In this document: in pieces, positions 26,226 to 35,644 of the stretch
Layout: the number at the start of each line of letters is the position of its first letter
Numbering within the stretch: position 1 is the stretch's first letter
NCBI GenBank assembly: GCA_020629965.1
Contig: JAHDCG010000002.1
Span: 19,469 to 73,745 of the forward strand
Direction of reading: 5' to 3'
DNA from: Saprospiraceae bacterium
GTDB taxonomy: Bacteria > Bacteroidota > Bacteroidia > Chitinophagales > Saprospiraceae
DNA length: 54,277 nt
Notes under the pieces: generated by a model
Database searches by the model: none
What the model was told of the DNA's origin: nothing
The model's input: only the letters and a program-made list of their open reading frames with translations
Translations under genes and position numbers: made by a program

Positions 26226-26300
26226 GGTCCTGTAGCTCAGTTGGTTAGTAGCATCTGACTCATAATCAGAGGGTCCTTGGTTCGAGCCCAAGCGGGACCA
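26226..26300 (+). tRNA. tRNA with CAU anticodon (tRNA-Met, or tRNA-Ile2)
   Basis: A full cloverleaf can be drawn. The acceptor arm is GGTCCTG/CGGGACC (one G-U), the D arm starts GCTC, the anticodon stem TCTGA/TCAGA has loop CTCATAA and anticodon CAT at 26261-26263, and the T arm is CTTGG/CCAAG with loop TTCGAGC. The discriminator is A and CCA is not encoded. CAU anticodons serve elongator Met or lysidine-modified Ile2; the sequence alone does not settle which. It is not initiator-like, because acceptor position 1-72 is paired. Confidence 0.93.
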
Positions 26301-26302
26301 CT

Positions 26303-26345
26303 TAAAAAAAACTCTTGTAGGCGTTTTGCTTGCAGGAGTTTTTTA
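26303..26345 (+). terminator. Intrinsic terminator of the tRNA
   Basis: A 14-bp stem (aaactcttgtaggc at 26309-26322 with gcttgcaggagttt at 26328-26341, three G-U pairs), a 5-base loop and a trailing T-run start a few bases after the tRNA. Confidence 0.85.
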
Positions 26346-26727
26346 ATTTTCGGAAAAAGAAAAAGAAAGCTGGGGAGGAAGGGGAAATAAGCAGAACAGA
26401 AATCTAAAAAATCCTGTAATCCTAATCCTGTCTGAAAAAATCAAAAAAACTCAACTCTTGTCTAAAAAAAAGAAGAGTCGCCCTGCGTTTTCATAAATGA
26501 CCCGAAATAAATCGAATCGTTTACTTGTTTGGTTGCAGAAACGTACTCTTCTAAAATCACCCGACTGTTAAATCTTTGGGCTTTTTCACAAAGGGTTTGT
26601 CTGATACAGACGCAGAATTTTTAATAAGTCACATTTTTTGTTTAAAAGATTAGGCGTTCAGGTGTTTAGAAAGCTTACGGCAACTAAACGATTAAACGCC
26701 TAAACACACCTAAAAAACTTACCGAAA
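26346..26727. other. Intergenic region with a GTTTAG-family hairpin
   Basis: No gene seen. An A-rich stretch is followed at 26650-26669/26684-26703 by a diverged member of the GTTTAG hairpin family (16 of 20 pairs). The right arm closely resembles the right arm of the copy at 4708-4729, sharing aacgcctaaac. It ends about 20 bases before the next gene. Confidence 0.6.
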
Positions 26728-27432
26728 ATGAATTATCAAATTGTCGCCGAAGAAGAAAAATTAAAAGCATTTATTGAGTGGCTGCCCGATTTGCAAGCCG
26801 ACGAAAAATATTACGTTTGTCTTTTTTCGCGTAAAAAATACAGCAACGGCGGCGAGCAATCGAATGAGGAAGCGCAGTTGAAAAGATTTGTGAGTAATAA
26901 AGAGCGTTTGCTCGATAAAATCCGGCAGCTTGAAATTCCGCTCGGCTATTGGAAACTGAAATCGGGCGAAGCCCCGCAAAATTCCTTAGCTTTGTATATT
27001 TCTCTCAATCCGCGTTCTTTGCGCAAAGCGACGCGTATGATGGGCAGACATTGTTGGGATTTGATGCAGTCGGAGAAGTTTAACATACACGCCGAGGCTT
27101 TGAGTTGTATTCAAAAATCGAAAGCAAGGACGTGTTACATTGATTTTGACATCGACGACAAATCCGCGCCTTTGGACGAAAAGTGGTTGGATGCCGAGGT
27201 CGGTGTCGATAATTATTCGATTGTCGAGACGCGAGGCGGCTATCATTTGCTCATCGACCCGGAGAAAGCGACGGGGTTTCGCAAGAAAAATTACAGTGAC
27301 AAAAAGTGGTATCAAGCGGTGCAAAAAAAGTTTCCGATAGATAAATCGGGCGACCAACTCATCCCCGTCGTCGGTACTTTTCAGGGCGGTTTTGTGCCTA
27401 AATTTGTGAAGCGGCAGACGAAGAATTTTTAG
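26728..27432 (+). CDS. Orphan protein resembling an archaeo-eukaryotic primase core
   Basis: A 234-residue soluble protein without signal peptide. I do not recognise a named family, but three spaced motifs recall AEP primase/polymerases: a DhD motif in CYIDFDIDD (Asp139, Asp141), a small-x-His motif in VETRGGYHLLID (His173) and an acidic residue before a LIxVxGT segment (PIDKSGDQLIPVVGTFQGG, about 203-221). An N-terminal helical region of about 120 residues precedes them. No helicase, replication or integrase gene lies nearby; the next gene is cvfB on the same strand, 60 bases away. It may instead be an unrelated fold with a chance likeness. It is clearly a real gene. Confidence 0.7.
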   Translation: MNYQIVAEEEKLKAFIEWLPDLQADEKYYVCLFSRKKYSNGGEQSNEEAQLKRFVSNKERLLDKIRQLEIPLGYWKLKSGEAPQNSLALYISLNPRSLRKATRMMGRHCWDLMQSEKFNIHAEALSCIQKSKARTCYIDFDIDDKSAPLDEKWLDAEVGVDNYSIVETRGGYHLLIDPEKATGFRKKNYSDKKWYQAVQKKFPIDKSGDQLIPVVGTFQGGFVPKFVKRQTKNF

Positions 27433-27454
27433 GAGAAAGGAAAGAGAGCCGCGT

Positions 27455-27489
27455 ACCATCAACCACCAACCATCAACTATCAACCAATT
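27455..27489 (+). repeat. CAACC-word tract upstream of the S1 protein gene
   Basis: Words such as accatcaaccaccaacca end three bases before the ATG. Nearly the same wording (aaccatcaactaccaaccat) occurs at 23856-23889, and in reverse sense at 22213-22246. Confidence 0.6.
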
Positions 27490-27492
27490 CTC

Positions 27493-28344
27493 ATGCAACT
27501 CGGAAAATACAACACCCTCACCATTACCCGCCGCACCGACAACGGGCTGTACCTGCGCGACGCCGAAGGCGAAGAAGTGTTGCTGCCCAATGCTTATGTG
27601 CCGGAGCAGTTTGAATTTGAAGACGAAATCGAGGTTTTTGTTTATTTGGACTCGGAAGAAAGACCGGTGGCAACGACGCTGAAACCCCTGGCAACGGTCG
27701 GCGATTTTGCTTATATGAAAGTCAAAGATGTGACGGAATACGGCGCGTTTTTGGAGTGGGGCATTCTGAAAGATTTATTCGTGCCGTTTCGGGAGCAGGG
27801 CGACCCTTTGGAACCGGGAGAGCATTACATCGTGTACGTTTATATTGACGAGGAGACCGACCGCATTGCGGCTTCGCTGCGACTAAATCGCTTTTTTCAG
27901 GAGCAACCGATTACCGTCAAAGAAGGGGAGGAGGTCAGTCTTTTGGTGGGTCACGATACGGATTTGGGTTACAATGTGGTGGTCAATAATTTGCATCGCG
28001 GTTTGGTGTATCACGATGATGTTTACAAGAATATCAAACCCGGCGACCGCATTCCGGGCTTCATCAAGCGGGTGCGCCCCGACGGCAAAATCGATGTCAC
28101 AATTCGCAAGACCGGACTGGACAGAGTGACCGGCTCGGCGCAGGTAATTATGGAGAAATTGGAAGCGGCGGGCGGCTTTCTGCCGCTGCACGATAAGAGC
28201 GATCCGGCGGAGATTCGGAAGCGATTGGAGATGAGTAAAAAGACTTTCAAAAATGCAATCGGCGGCTTGTACAAACGCAGTCTAATTTCTCTCGGAAAAG
28301 ACGGAATTCGGCTCAATTTGCGCGGCAAAACGCAGGAAAATTGA
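27493..28344 (+). CDS. cvfB: CvfB-like S1 RNA-binding protein
   Basis: A 283-residue cytosolic protein with consecutive S1/OB-type beta barrels and a C-terminal winged-helix-like end (EMSKKTFKNAIGGLYKRSLI, which with the following LGKDGIRL is the family's most telling part). The opening LTITRRTDNGLYLRDAEGEE and the S1 core AYMKVKDVTEYGAFLEWGI also match CvfB/YitL. The Gram-positive homologue affects virulence gene expression through RNA binding; the role in Bacteroidota is not established. It follows the primase-like orphan by 60 bases on the same strand. Family assignment is strong. Confidence 0.9.
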   Translation: MQLGKYNTLTITRRTDNGLYLRDAEGEEVLLPNAYVPEQFEFEDEIEVFVYLDSEERPVATTLKPLATVGDFAYMKVKDVTEYGAFLEWGILKDLFVPFREQGDPLEPGEHYIVYVYIDEETDRIAASLRLNRFFQEQPITVKEGEEVSLLVGHDTDLGYNVVVNNLHRGLVYHDDVYKNIKPGDRIPGFIKRVRPDGKIDVTIRKTGLDRVTGSAQVIMEKLEAAGGFLPLHDKSDPAEIRKRLEMSKKTFKNAIGGLYKRSLISLGKDGIRLNLRGKTQEN

Positions 28345-28813
28345 TTTGAAATTAAAAAAAATCAAAAAAATCGGAAAAATGTAAATTTGTTGTTTTTCGC
28401 CGGAAAAGCAGATTTTATACCCGAATTCGGGTATTTTCCGGTTTTGATATTATTTAAGGTTTTTATATGAATGAGCTTTAGAAAAATATCGGAAAAGCAA
28501 GATTTGGAATCGTTTTAGTTTTTTCCATATATTTGCAGACGGGAGACCGTAATCCGTCTGCCCGAGAAATGTGTATTTTTTACACAAACTCACTTTTACT
28601 CGTACAAAAGCATGCGAGGTCTTTTGAAATATTTATTCAAAATTCGACAAAATTTACACAAAGCGCGGCCTAATCCTCCGCCCTCGAAAAATGCGAGTTA
28701 ATCCGCCGCATTTTATATAGAAACACACACTTTCGTTTTTTTCGGTGTCACTTTCGGCAGGCAAAAGAACGGAATCTTTCTATTTATTTCTTTTATTAAC
28801 AAATTGTAATCCA
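28345..28813. other. Leader region of the large HYR/CBM protein gene
   Basis: Contains the promoter at 28503-28535, a stem cagacgg/ccgtctg at about 28536-28560 immediately downstream, and an A/T-rich leader of about 270 bases to the ATG at 28814. No small gene seen. Confidence 0.6.
28503..28535 (+). promoter_or_regulatory. Bacteroidota-type promoter (TTTG -33, TATATTTG -7)
   Basis: tttg at 28503-28506 and tatatttg at 28528-28535 (consensus TAnnTTTG) with a 21-base spacer. Transcription would start near 28542, leaving a long leader for the HYR/CBM protein gene. Confidence 0.65.
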
Positions 28814-31800
28814 ATGAAAAAAGCGAATTTTACATTCCTTCTTTTGCTGTTGCTGATGGGGGTGTTTAGTACTTCGTCCGTGCACGCGCAATGCGGTCCG
28901 AATGAAGATACGACGGCACCGACTTTTCTTTGCAGTAACAACTTAATCGCTAACGGCGATTTCGAGGCGGGCGACAACGGCGTGCCTCCGCAGGGCTTTA
29001 TGTCTTTCGGCCCTACTTTTAAAGAGTTTATCAACTCTCCCGACCCGGTTAATGCGCCTACGAGCAGCTACGGCAAAATCTTCGTCGCGGGCAACGGAGT
29101 TTCGGGTATTTTTCAATCATTTCCTGCCGCTCCCGGCGAGAGTTTCACTTACAGTGCAGACATCGTTAACTTTTCTTTCGATGCTTTGGCGGGCAACACT
29201 TTTGCGGTTTCCAAGCTCGAATTTTTCGATGCCTCCGGTGCCTCTACCGGTGTGTTTGTAGAATCGGCTCCCGTCAATGCATCTTCTCCGCAAGATGTCA
29301 CTATTCGTGAGACGCTTACTGCGGTTGCTCCCTCGAATGCTGCTTCCGTGCAGCTTCTCGGTCTGGTCGTACAGTTTGGCGGCGGCGGCGGTGCTGCGTT
29401 TTTTGACAACTTCGTCTTGGTCAACAACAGCCAAGCCACGACTCCGGTTATCACGGTAGAAGCTACGGCTGACTTGACTCCCGTAGTCATTGACAACCCG
29501 CAGGTTTCAGATAACTGCCCCGGCGACATTACCGTTACCAACGACTTTAACAACACCACAGACGCATCGGGCGACTTCCCGCTCGGTACGACTACCATTA
29601 CATTTACTGCCGAAGATGCACAAGGCAACACCAACGATGTACCTTGTACTTTCGAGGTGGTCGTAGAAGACACTACTGCTCCGACTTTGGATATTTGCAG
29701 CGGCGATGTACTCGAAAACGGTGACTTTGAAGAAGGCACTACTCCGAGCATGAGCGTAGAAGATTGGGGTTCTTTCGGTAATACTTTTACCGAGTTTATC
29801 AACTCTCCCGCTCCGGCGACTGCGCCTACGAGCCAATATGTCAAGATTTTCGGTCAGTTTAACGGAGTAACCAATGTAGGCGGCTTTTTCCAAAGCTCTC
29901 CGGCACAACCGGGTGAAGTTTGGGAAGCATCTATGGACATGGTTAACTTTTCTTTCGATGCTATGCAGCCGAACAACCGCGCGGTCGTCAGAATGGTATT
30001 CCGCGATGCGGCAAATAACGAAATCGCCGGAACGGAGTCCGATCCGTTGACTTCGGCTTCTCCGCAAAACGTACTCATTCCTAATACTTTGAGTCTCGAA
30101 GCTCCCGCAGGTACGGTAGCGGTAGAATTATTCGGTTTGTTTATCCAAAACGATGACGGAACACCCACAAACCTCGGCGGTGCCGCATTTTTCGATAATG
30201 CGACTTTGGTCAGACCACAACCCATTGTTTCTGTAGAAGCTGCTTTCGGCGAATGCGAAACTGATGTTTTGGTTGAAGTAGTAGCAACCGATGCAACTAC
30301 GACAACAGTCACTAATGACTTCGCTGATGACGACGACGACACCGACGATAACGCTTCGGGTCTCTTCCCCGTAGGTATTACCGTAGTTAATTTTACTGCT
30401 ACCGATGCCGGCGGCAACGAAACTACTTGCGCAGTTACCGTAAACGTAGCTTTGAACTCTTCCGATACGCCCGCAGGCACCGTATGTGTTTGTGAAGACG
30501 GCACCGGCGGTCCTTCCGGCGGCGCATTGGCTTGTAATGATTTGGTAAATGTATCTGCCGATGAAAACTGCCAAGTGATTATCACTCCGGACTTGATTTT
30601 GGAAGGCGACATCGTACCGGGCTGCTATAATGTAACCGTTGACGGTGAGCCTATGAACGTTGTAGATGCTTCGGCTCCTAATGTTCTCGGCGAAACTTTG
30701 CTCGTCATGATTACCGCAGAAGACGGCAACGCATGCTGGGGTAATATTATCATCGAAGACAAAGCAGCTCCTGTTTTGGAATGTGAAGATTTGACTATCG
30801 AATGTACCGATTCTTCGGCAGTAGGTGAAGGTATCACTGCAGACGACAACTGCAGCACGGCTGATATTCAGTTAATTGACGAGTCAACCGACGACGACGC
30901 GGAATGCTCTACGGGTGTAATTATTACCCGTCAATACATCGCTATCGACGGTGTCGGTAACGTCAGTGCGCCTTGTACACAGACTATCACGATTACGCGT
31001 GTCACCGACGTTGACTTTCCGGAAGACATCGCTTGGTCTTGTGATGACTTCGATGCTTTCCCCGGCATTATCGACGCGCAGCCTCTGCCCGGTTCTTGTA
31101 ACTTCCTCATCAACGACGAACTCGGCGGTGTATTGGACGGTACCAACGCAACTAACTTCTGCCTGAGCAGCGCAAATAATCCTAACTTCGGTTCGGGTGC
31201 TCCCGATGTTTCCGAAGGTATTTACTGCAACTTCGCGGTAACTTCTTCCGACGATATTTTGGAACTGTGCGGTGACAATCCGGACGACAATCTTTTCAAA
31301 ATCGTGCGTACCTGGACTGTTTTGGACTGGTGTACCAACACTTTGGTCACTACCGGTGCGAGCGGCGAAGATAACGTACAGGTCATCAAAGTAGTAGATG
31401 TTACTGCTCCGATTATTACTGTCGGTGCACAGACCGTAAGCGCAAACCAGCCGGGCGAACACCCGCAGCCGTGTGTTTCTATCGCTGCTTTGGCGACTGC
31501 CGTTGTTTCCGACAACTGCGGTGACGTAACTTACACTATCTTTACTCCGGTCGGTCAGGCGGTTACGCAGCCTAACAACCCGAACTCACCGGTCTTTACG
31601 GGTGTCGGTACACCGTTTATCCCGAGTGCCGGCTTGCCTATCGGTACTTACAATATCACTTATGTGGCTACCGATGCCTGCGGTAATACTTCCGAGTTGA
31701 CCGTAGAATTGACGGTAGTGGATGACATCACACCGACTCCGGTGTGTGACGAAATTACACAAGTCGCTATCGGCGCGGACGGTGAAGCTACCGTTTTCGC

Positions 31801-34579
31801 GGAAACTTTCGACGACGGCTCTAACGACAACTGCGGTATCGACCGTTTCGAAGTACGCCGGATGTCCGACCTTTGCGGTCGCGTAGGTAACACTACTTTT
31901 GACAACGACGGTGACCCGCAAGATTCTCCGATTGACCCGGATAACGGCGAGTTTGTAACTTTCTGCTGTGAAGACATCGGAAACGAAACGATGGTCGTAT
32001 TGCGTGTTTTCGACTTTTTCGGAAACTACAACGAGTGTATGGTCAACGTTTTGGTAGAAGACAAAATCGCTCCTTTCAAAGTACAGGACGTAGATGATTT
32101 CACGATCACTTGCGACGACTTCTTCACCAATTTCCAACCTGCTTTGGATGTTGCCGCAGCTAACGGCGATACCAACCCACAGGTTTTGATCGACGCTTTC
32201 GGCGATGTAGAATACGCGGATAACTGCGATACTATCGTAACGCGCAGCTTTGTAGTTGATGTCAATACTTGCGGTCAGGGTACTATCACACGTACTTTCA
32301 ACGTAACCGACCCCGCAGGAAACGTAAACCCTGCTAACTTGTGCACACAGACCATTACCGTCTTACACATCAACGACTGGTCTATCAACTTCCCCGAAGA
32401 TGTAACTTTGGAATGCCTGCCGGGCGAAGACGAAGTAGCGGATATGGATTTCGGCGAGCCGAATGTTTTCGACGACGATTGCGAATTGGTAGCTATTTCT
32501 ATGGAAGATGCGGTATTCGATGTAGTGCCGGATGCTTGCTACAAAATTATTCGTACCTGGACGGCAATCAACTGGTGTATTTACGACGGTACCGAAAGTT
32601 CCGTTGTAAATCTGAACAATCCCTTGGGCGCAGGTAACGACGACCGTTTGCGTGCTAACTGCTTGGGTCGCGGCCCGCGTTACTACGAAGAAGGCGGTGC
32701 CGACTCCGGCGGATTGTGCTCTCAATTGTACAACGACACGGACATCGTTCCTGTCTTTGTAGATGACGACAGAAATAACGATGACGGTATCATTGTTTAC
32801 ACACAAGTTATCAAAGTCAACGACGATGTAGCTCCGGTTATCACTAACCCGGGTACTTTGGACTTCTGCATCGACGGCAGCACCGATGCCGACGGCGACT
32901 GTGACCGTAACGTAACTCTGCCCGAGGTAGAGGTAACGGACTGTGTATTGAACGAAGACCTGACCGTAACTTACACCGTTGCGGGCTTGGGTACGGGCTT
33001 GAACTACACCAATGTAGCTCCCGGCACTTACACCGTAACCGTGACAGCTATCGACAACTGCGGTAACCAATCTACCATCGAATACGATTTCGTAGTACGC
33101 GATTGCAAAGCACCGACTCCTTACTGTGTCGGCGGCTTGGTAGTAGAATTGATGCCGATGGACGAAGACGGCGACGGTATGTCTGATATGGGTATGGTCG
33201 AAATTTGGGCGAATGACTTCAACGCAGGTTCTTTCGACAACTGTACCGACGAAGACGACTTGGTATTCTTCGCTAACATTGCTGTTGACAACTTTGCTGA
33301 TGCGACTACCAACTTGGTATTCGATTGCGGCACCGTAGGTCAGCAAAACATTTACATGTACGTTCAAGACGAAGCGGGTAACGTGGATTACTGCCTGACT
33401 TCAGTCTTTATCGAAAGTGTGCCTAATGTTTGTCCTGTTGCGACTCCGTTGGTGGCAGGTGCTTTGGCTACCGAAAACAATGCTCCGGTTGCGGGTGCGA
33501 CCGTTTCTTTGAACAGCGGCGCAATGACAACTTCGGCTGTTGACGGTTCTTACGCCTTGAATGCAGTAACCAACGAAGACGTTACCGTTACTCCGGAATA
33601 CGATGTTTACGACAACAGCGTAACTACTTTTGACTTGTTGCTTATCCGTAAGCACATCTTGACTACCGAATTGTTGGACAGCCCGTACAAAATGATTGCT
33701 GCGGACGTCAATAACTCGCAGTCGATTACCGCTGCCGATTTGGTATTGGCACGTCAGGTGATTTTGGGTATGGCGGAAGGCTACACCAACAACAACGCTT
33801 GGGTATTTGTCGATGCAGCTTACGAGTTCCCTGCTGATTGGACTTTGACCGACGGTTACCCGCCGGTTGCGTCTTTCAACAACATCGCAAGCGACCAAAC
33901 CGCAAACTTTGTAGCGGTACGCGTCGGTGACGTCAACGGAACTTTCGGTTTCGCAGACGAAGCAGACGAGCGTAACAGCATGACTATCCGCGCTAACGAC
34001 GCTGCTTTGGCGGCAGGTCAGGAAGTAACCGTTGAATTCTCTTCTGCCGATGCAGTAGCGGGTTACCAGTTCACTTTGGACTTCGCAGGTTTGGAAGTTG
34101 TTGCTATCGACGGTAACCAAGAAAACTTCGGTGTATTTGCTGACGCAATCACGACTTCTTTCTCTGAAGAGAAAGCAGGCGACCGCTTGTTCTCTGTTAC
34201 TTTCCGCGCTACTCAAGATGTAGTTGTGTCCGAAGCTTTGGCTTTGACCGACCGTATCACGACTGCGGAAGCATACTCTGCTAACGGTGCGATGGAAGTT
34301 GTCTTGGAATTTGCAAACTCTGCTACGGATTTTGCTTTGTACCAAAACACTCCGAACCCCGTTTCTGACTACACGGTTATCGGTTTCAACTTGCCTACGG
34401 CAGGTGCAGCTAACGTAACCGTAAGCGACGTAAACGGTAAAGTAATCACAGTACTGAACGGCGACTACGCGAAAGGTTACAACGAAGTAACTTTGAACAA
34501 CTTGCCTGCCGGTGTGATGACTTACACATTGCAAAGCGCTGATTTCTCTGCTACCAAAACTATGGTTGTAGTGAAGTAA
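28814..34579 (+). CDS. Giant T9SS surface protein: CBM-like, HYR, dockerin-like and cohesin-like modules
   Basis: About 1921 residues from the ATG at 28814, where MKKANFTFLLLLLLMG starts a clear signal peptide ending VHAQ. Two jelly-roll CBM-like domains (LIANGDFEAG at about 45 and VLENGDFEEG at about 300, each ending AFFDN) surround the first HYR module. HYR repeats fill about 470-1530. A regulatory-like domain (APVAGATVSLN, about 1550) precedes a dockerin-like module (TFDLLLIRKHIL, then AADVNNSQSITAADLVLARQ, about 1600-1655). A cohesin-like domain (AGQEVTVEFSS) lies at about 1721-1835 and a type A T9SS sorting domain at 1841-1921. Codons lean strongly to gct, act, gta and aac forms, unlike its neighbours, suggesting very high expression. 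Probably an abundant surface or matrix protein. Confidence 0.9.
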   Translation: MKKANFTFLLLLLLMGVFSTSSVHAQCGPNEDTTAPTFLCSNNLIANGDFEAGDNGVPPQGFMSFGPTFKEFINSPDPVNAPTSSYGKIFVAGNGVSGIFQSFPAAPGESFTYSADIVNFSFDALAGNTFAVSKLEFFDASGASTGVFVESAPVNASSPQDVTIRETLTAVAPSNAASVQLLGLVVQFGGGGGAAFFDNFVLVNNSQATTPVITVEATADLTPVVIDNPQVSDNCPGDITVTNDFNNTTDASGDFPLGTTTITFTAEDAQGNTNDVPCTFEVVVEDTTAPTLDICSGDVLENGDFEEGTTPSMSVEDWGSFGNTFTEFINSPAPATAPTSQYVKIFGQFNGVTNVGGFFQSSPAQPGEVWEASMDMVNFSFDAMQPNNRAVVRMVFRDAANNEIAGTESDPLTSASPQNVLIPNTLSLEAPAGTVAVELFGLFIQNDDGTPTNLGGAAFFDNATLVRPQPIVSVEAAFGECETDVLVEVVATDATTTTVTNDFADDDDDTDDNASGLFPVGITVVNFTATDAGGNETTCAVTVNVALNSSDTPAGTVCVCEDGTGGPSGGALACNDLVNVSADENCQVIITPDLILEGDIVPGCYNVTVDGEPMNVVDASAPNVLGETLLVMITAEDGNACWGNIIIEDKAAPVLECEDLTIECTDSSAVGEGITADDNCSTADIQLIDESTDDDAECSTGVIITRQYIAIDGVGNVSAPCTQTITITRVTDVDFPEDIAWSCDDFDAFPGIIDAQPLPGSCNFLINDELGGVLDGTNATNFCLSSANNPNFGSGAPDVSEGIYCNFAVTSSDDILELCGDNPDDNLFKIVRTWTVLDWCTNTLVTTGASGEDNVQVIKVVDVTAPIITVGAQTVSANQPGEHPQPCVSIAALATAVVSDNCGDVTYTIFTPVGQAVTQPNNPNSPVFTGVGTPFIPSAGLPIGTYNITYVATDACGNTSELTVELTVVDDITPTPVCDEITQVAIGADGEATVFAETFDDGSNDNCGIDRFEVRRMSDLCGRVGNTTFDNDGDPQDSPIDPDNGEFVTFCCEDIGNETMVVLRVFDFFGNYNECMVNVLVEDKIAPFKVQDVDDFTITCDDFFTNFQPALDVAAANGDTNPQVLIDAFGDVEYADNCDTIVTRSFVVDVNTCGQGTITRTFNVTDPAGNVNPANLCTQTITVLHINDWSINFPEDVTLECLPGEDEVADMDFGEPNVFDDDCELVAISMEDAVFDVVPDACYKIIRTWTAINWCIYDGTESSVVNLNNPLGAGNDDRLRANCLGRGPRYYEEGGADSGGLCSQLYNDTDIVPVFVDDDRNNDDGIIVYTQVIKVNDDVAPVITNPGTLDFCIDGSTDADGDCDRNVTLPEVEVTDCVLNEDLTVTYTVAGLGTGLNYTNVAPGTYTVTVTAIDNCGNQSTIEYDFVVRDCKAPTPYCVGGLVVELMPMDEDGDGMSDMGMVEIWANDFNAGSFDNCTDEDDLVFFANIAVDNFADATTNLVFDCGTVGQQNIYMYVQDEAGNVDYCLTSVFIESVPNVCPVATPLVAGALATENNAPVAGATVSLNSGAMTTSAVDGSYALNAVTNEDVTVTPEYDVYDNSVTTFDLLLIRKHILTTELLDSPYKMIAADVNNSQSITAADLVLARQVILGMAEGYTNNNAWVFVDAAYEFPADWTLTDGYPPVASFNNIASDQTANFVAVRVGDVNGTFGFADEADERNSMTIRANDAALAAGQEVTVEFSSADAVAGYQFTLDFAGLEVVAIDGNQENFGVFADAITTSFSEEKAGDRLFSVTFRATQDVVVSEALALTDRITTAEAYSANGAMEVVLEFANSATDFALYQNTPNPVSDYTVIGFNLPTAGAANVTVSDVNGKVITVLNGDYAKGYNEVTLNNLPAGVMTYTLQSADFSATKTMVVVK

Positions 34580-34591
34580 GTTTTGAATAAA

Positions 34592-34658
34592 TTATTCTTT
34601 CGAGAATAACAAAAGCGAGGGGCGACTTCTTAGGTGAAGCCGCCCCTTTCTTTGTTTT
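34592..34658 (+). terminator. Intrinsic terminator after the giant HYR protein
   Basis: A stem of aggggcg (34618-34624) with cgcccct (34641-34647), extended by cttc/gaag across one mismatch, is followed by a T-rich stretch to 34658. A smaller ttattc/gagaataa stem precedes it. Confidence 0.8.
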
Positions 34659-34726
34659 CTTTTGAATAAAATAAAACGTAAATTCGGAAGAAAAATCGGA
34701 GAACAGTAACAATTGAACCGATGCAG

Positions 34727-35641
34727 TCAGGCGGGCAAAAAGTTTCTCTTTTCGACAAAGTCCTCGTAAACTTTCGTCAAAATTAAACGCTGTTCGGAAG
34801 TTTTACCGGCATCTTCTGCGATAATTTCGATAAAATTATTTTGTGCATACAACGCAAAAAGAGAAAAAGGCTCGGCAGGATGGCTGCCTCTTATCCACAC
34901 TTCAAAAAGAATTCTCAATAAGGAAACAAAACTTTCGACATCGGCAATCTCTCCCTTATAATACTTATCCAATGCCTTTTCCAAGTTAAGAATCAATTCT
35001 GCGGTTACAAATTTCAATCTAAAAGTCAGTAAGTTATCTCGGTTTAAATCACAAATGTCGATAGTTGCCGCCCCGCGTCCCCGTGAATCGATACCGTATA
35101 TTTTACCCGTATAATCGAATCTGAAATAGCTTCCGTTATCGGGAGTGTCTGCTTCGGGGTGAAGTAAAAGCGGCTTTTCATTTGCGAGACCGGCAGAGTT
35201 TAAGGTGTGTGCGGCGAACAGCGAATTTCCTGCTTCGTCCAAAGGCGGACTCATAACTCTTATGCCGCTGACGGGAAAACTATTCACTTTCCCCGTTTCC
35301 GTATTGCAATAATGACAGGACGGAAGTAAATTTGTCCACTCATAGCAAAGCCAATAATAACCCGGATGGTTGCTGTCTTCCGCTACTTTACCTTTCGGTC
35401 GATAGTGTTCGACTTCGGGTTTACTGTCAGGTATTTCACAATAAGCACATTTATTGAAGTAAATTTCCCGCAGAGTTTTTCTGACTATAAACTCAGGTTT
35501 GCTGCCTTTATATATCACATCGCTTATCCTGTTCTTATCTCGGCTGCTTACGATTTCTCGCAACGAAGCGACTGCCCTTTCATCGGTTAGGGAAGAAGGC
35601 GCCGAAAATTCGGGTAGTTTCTTTCGATTATTGCTGCGCAT
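34727..35641 (-). CDS. ptuB: Septu-like HNH nuclease (PtuB-type)
   Basis: A 304-residue HNH endonuclease-family protein. The zinc/active-site pattern is complete: CAYC at 65-68, EVEHYRPK with His79, the WTNLLPSC block and CHYCN at 109-113. The layout matches the TIGR02646-type HNH proteins that serve as PtuB in Septu systems and as an effector in some retrons. It starts 3 bases after the ATPase gene's stop, so the two are translationally tied. As PtuB it would cut DNA, held in check or activated by the ATPase during phage attack. No reverse transcriptase is nearby, so a retron is unlikely. The gene symbol is by analogy. Confidence 0.8.
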   Translation of the reverse strand: MRSNNRKKLPEFSAPSSLTDERAVASLREIVSSRDKNRISDVIYKGSKPEFIVRKTLREIYFNKCAYCEIPDSKPEVEHYRPKGKVAEDSNHPGYYWLCYEWTNLLPSCHYCNTETGKVNSFPVSGIRVMSPPLDEAGNSLFAAHTLNSAGLANEKPLLLHPEADTPDNGSYFRFDYTGKIYGIDSRGRGAATIDICDLNRDNLLTFRLKFVTAELILNLEKALDKYYKGEIADVESFVSLLRILFEVWIRGSHPAEPFSLFALYAQNNFIEIIAEDAGKTSEQRLILTKVYEDFVEKRNFLPA

Positions 35642-35644
35642 TCT

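Noticed and set aside
29149-34534. Several long minus-strand frames opposite the giant HYR/CBM gene
   Set aside because: All are antisense shadows with Val/Ser-rich, domain-free products, explained by strong codon bias of the true gene.
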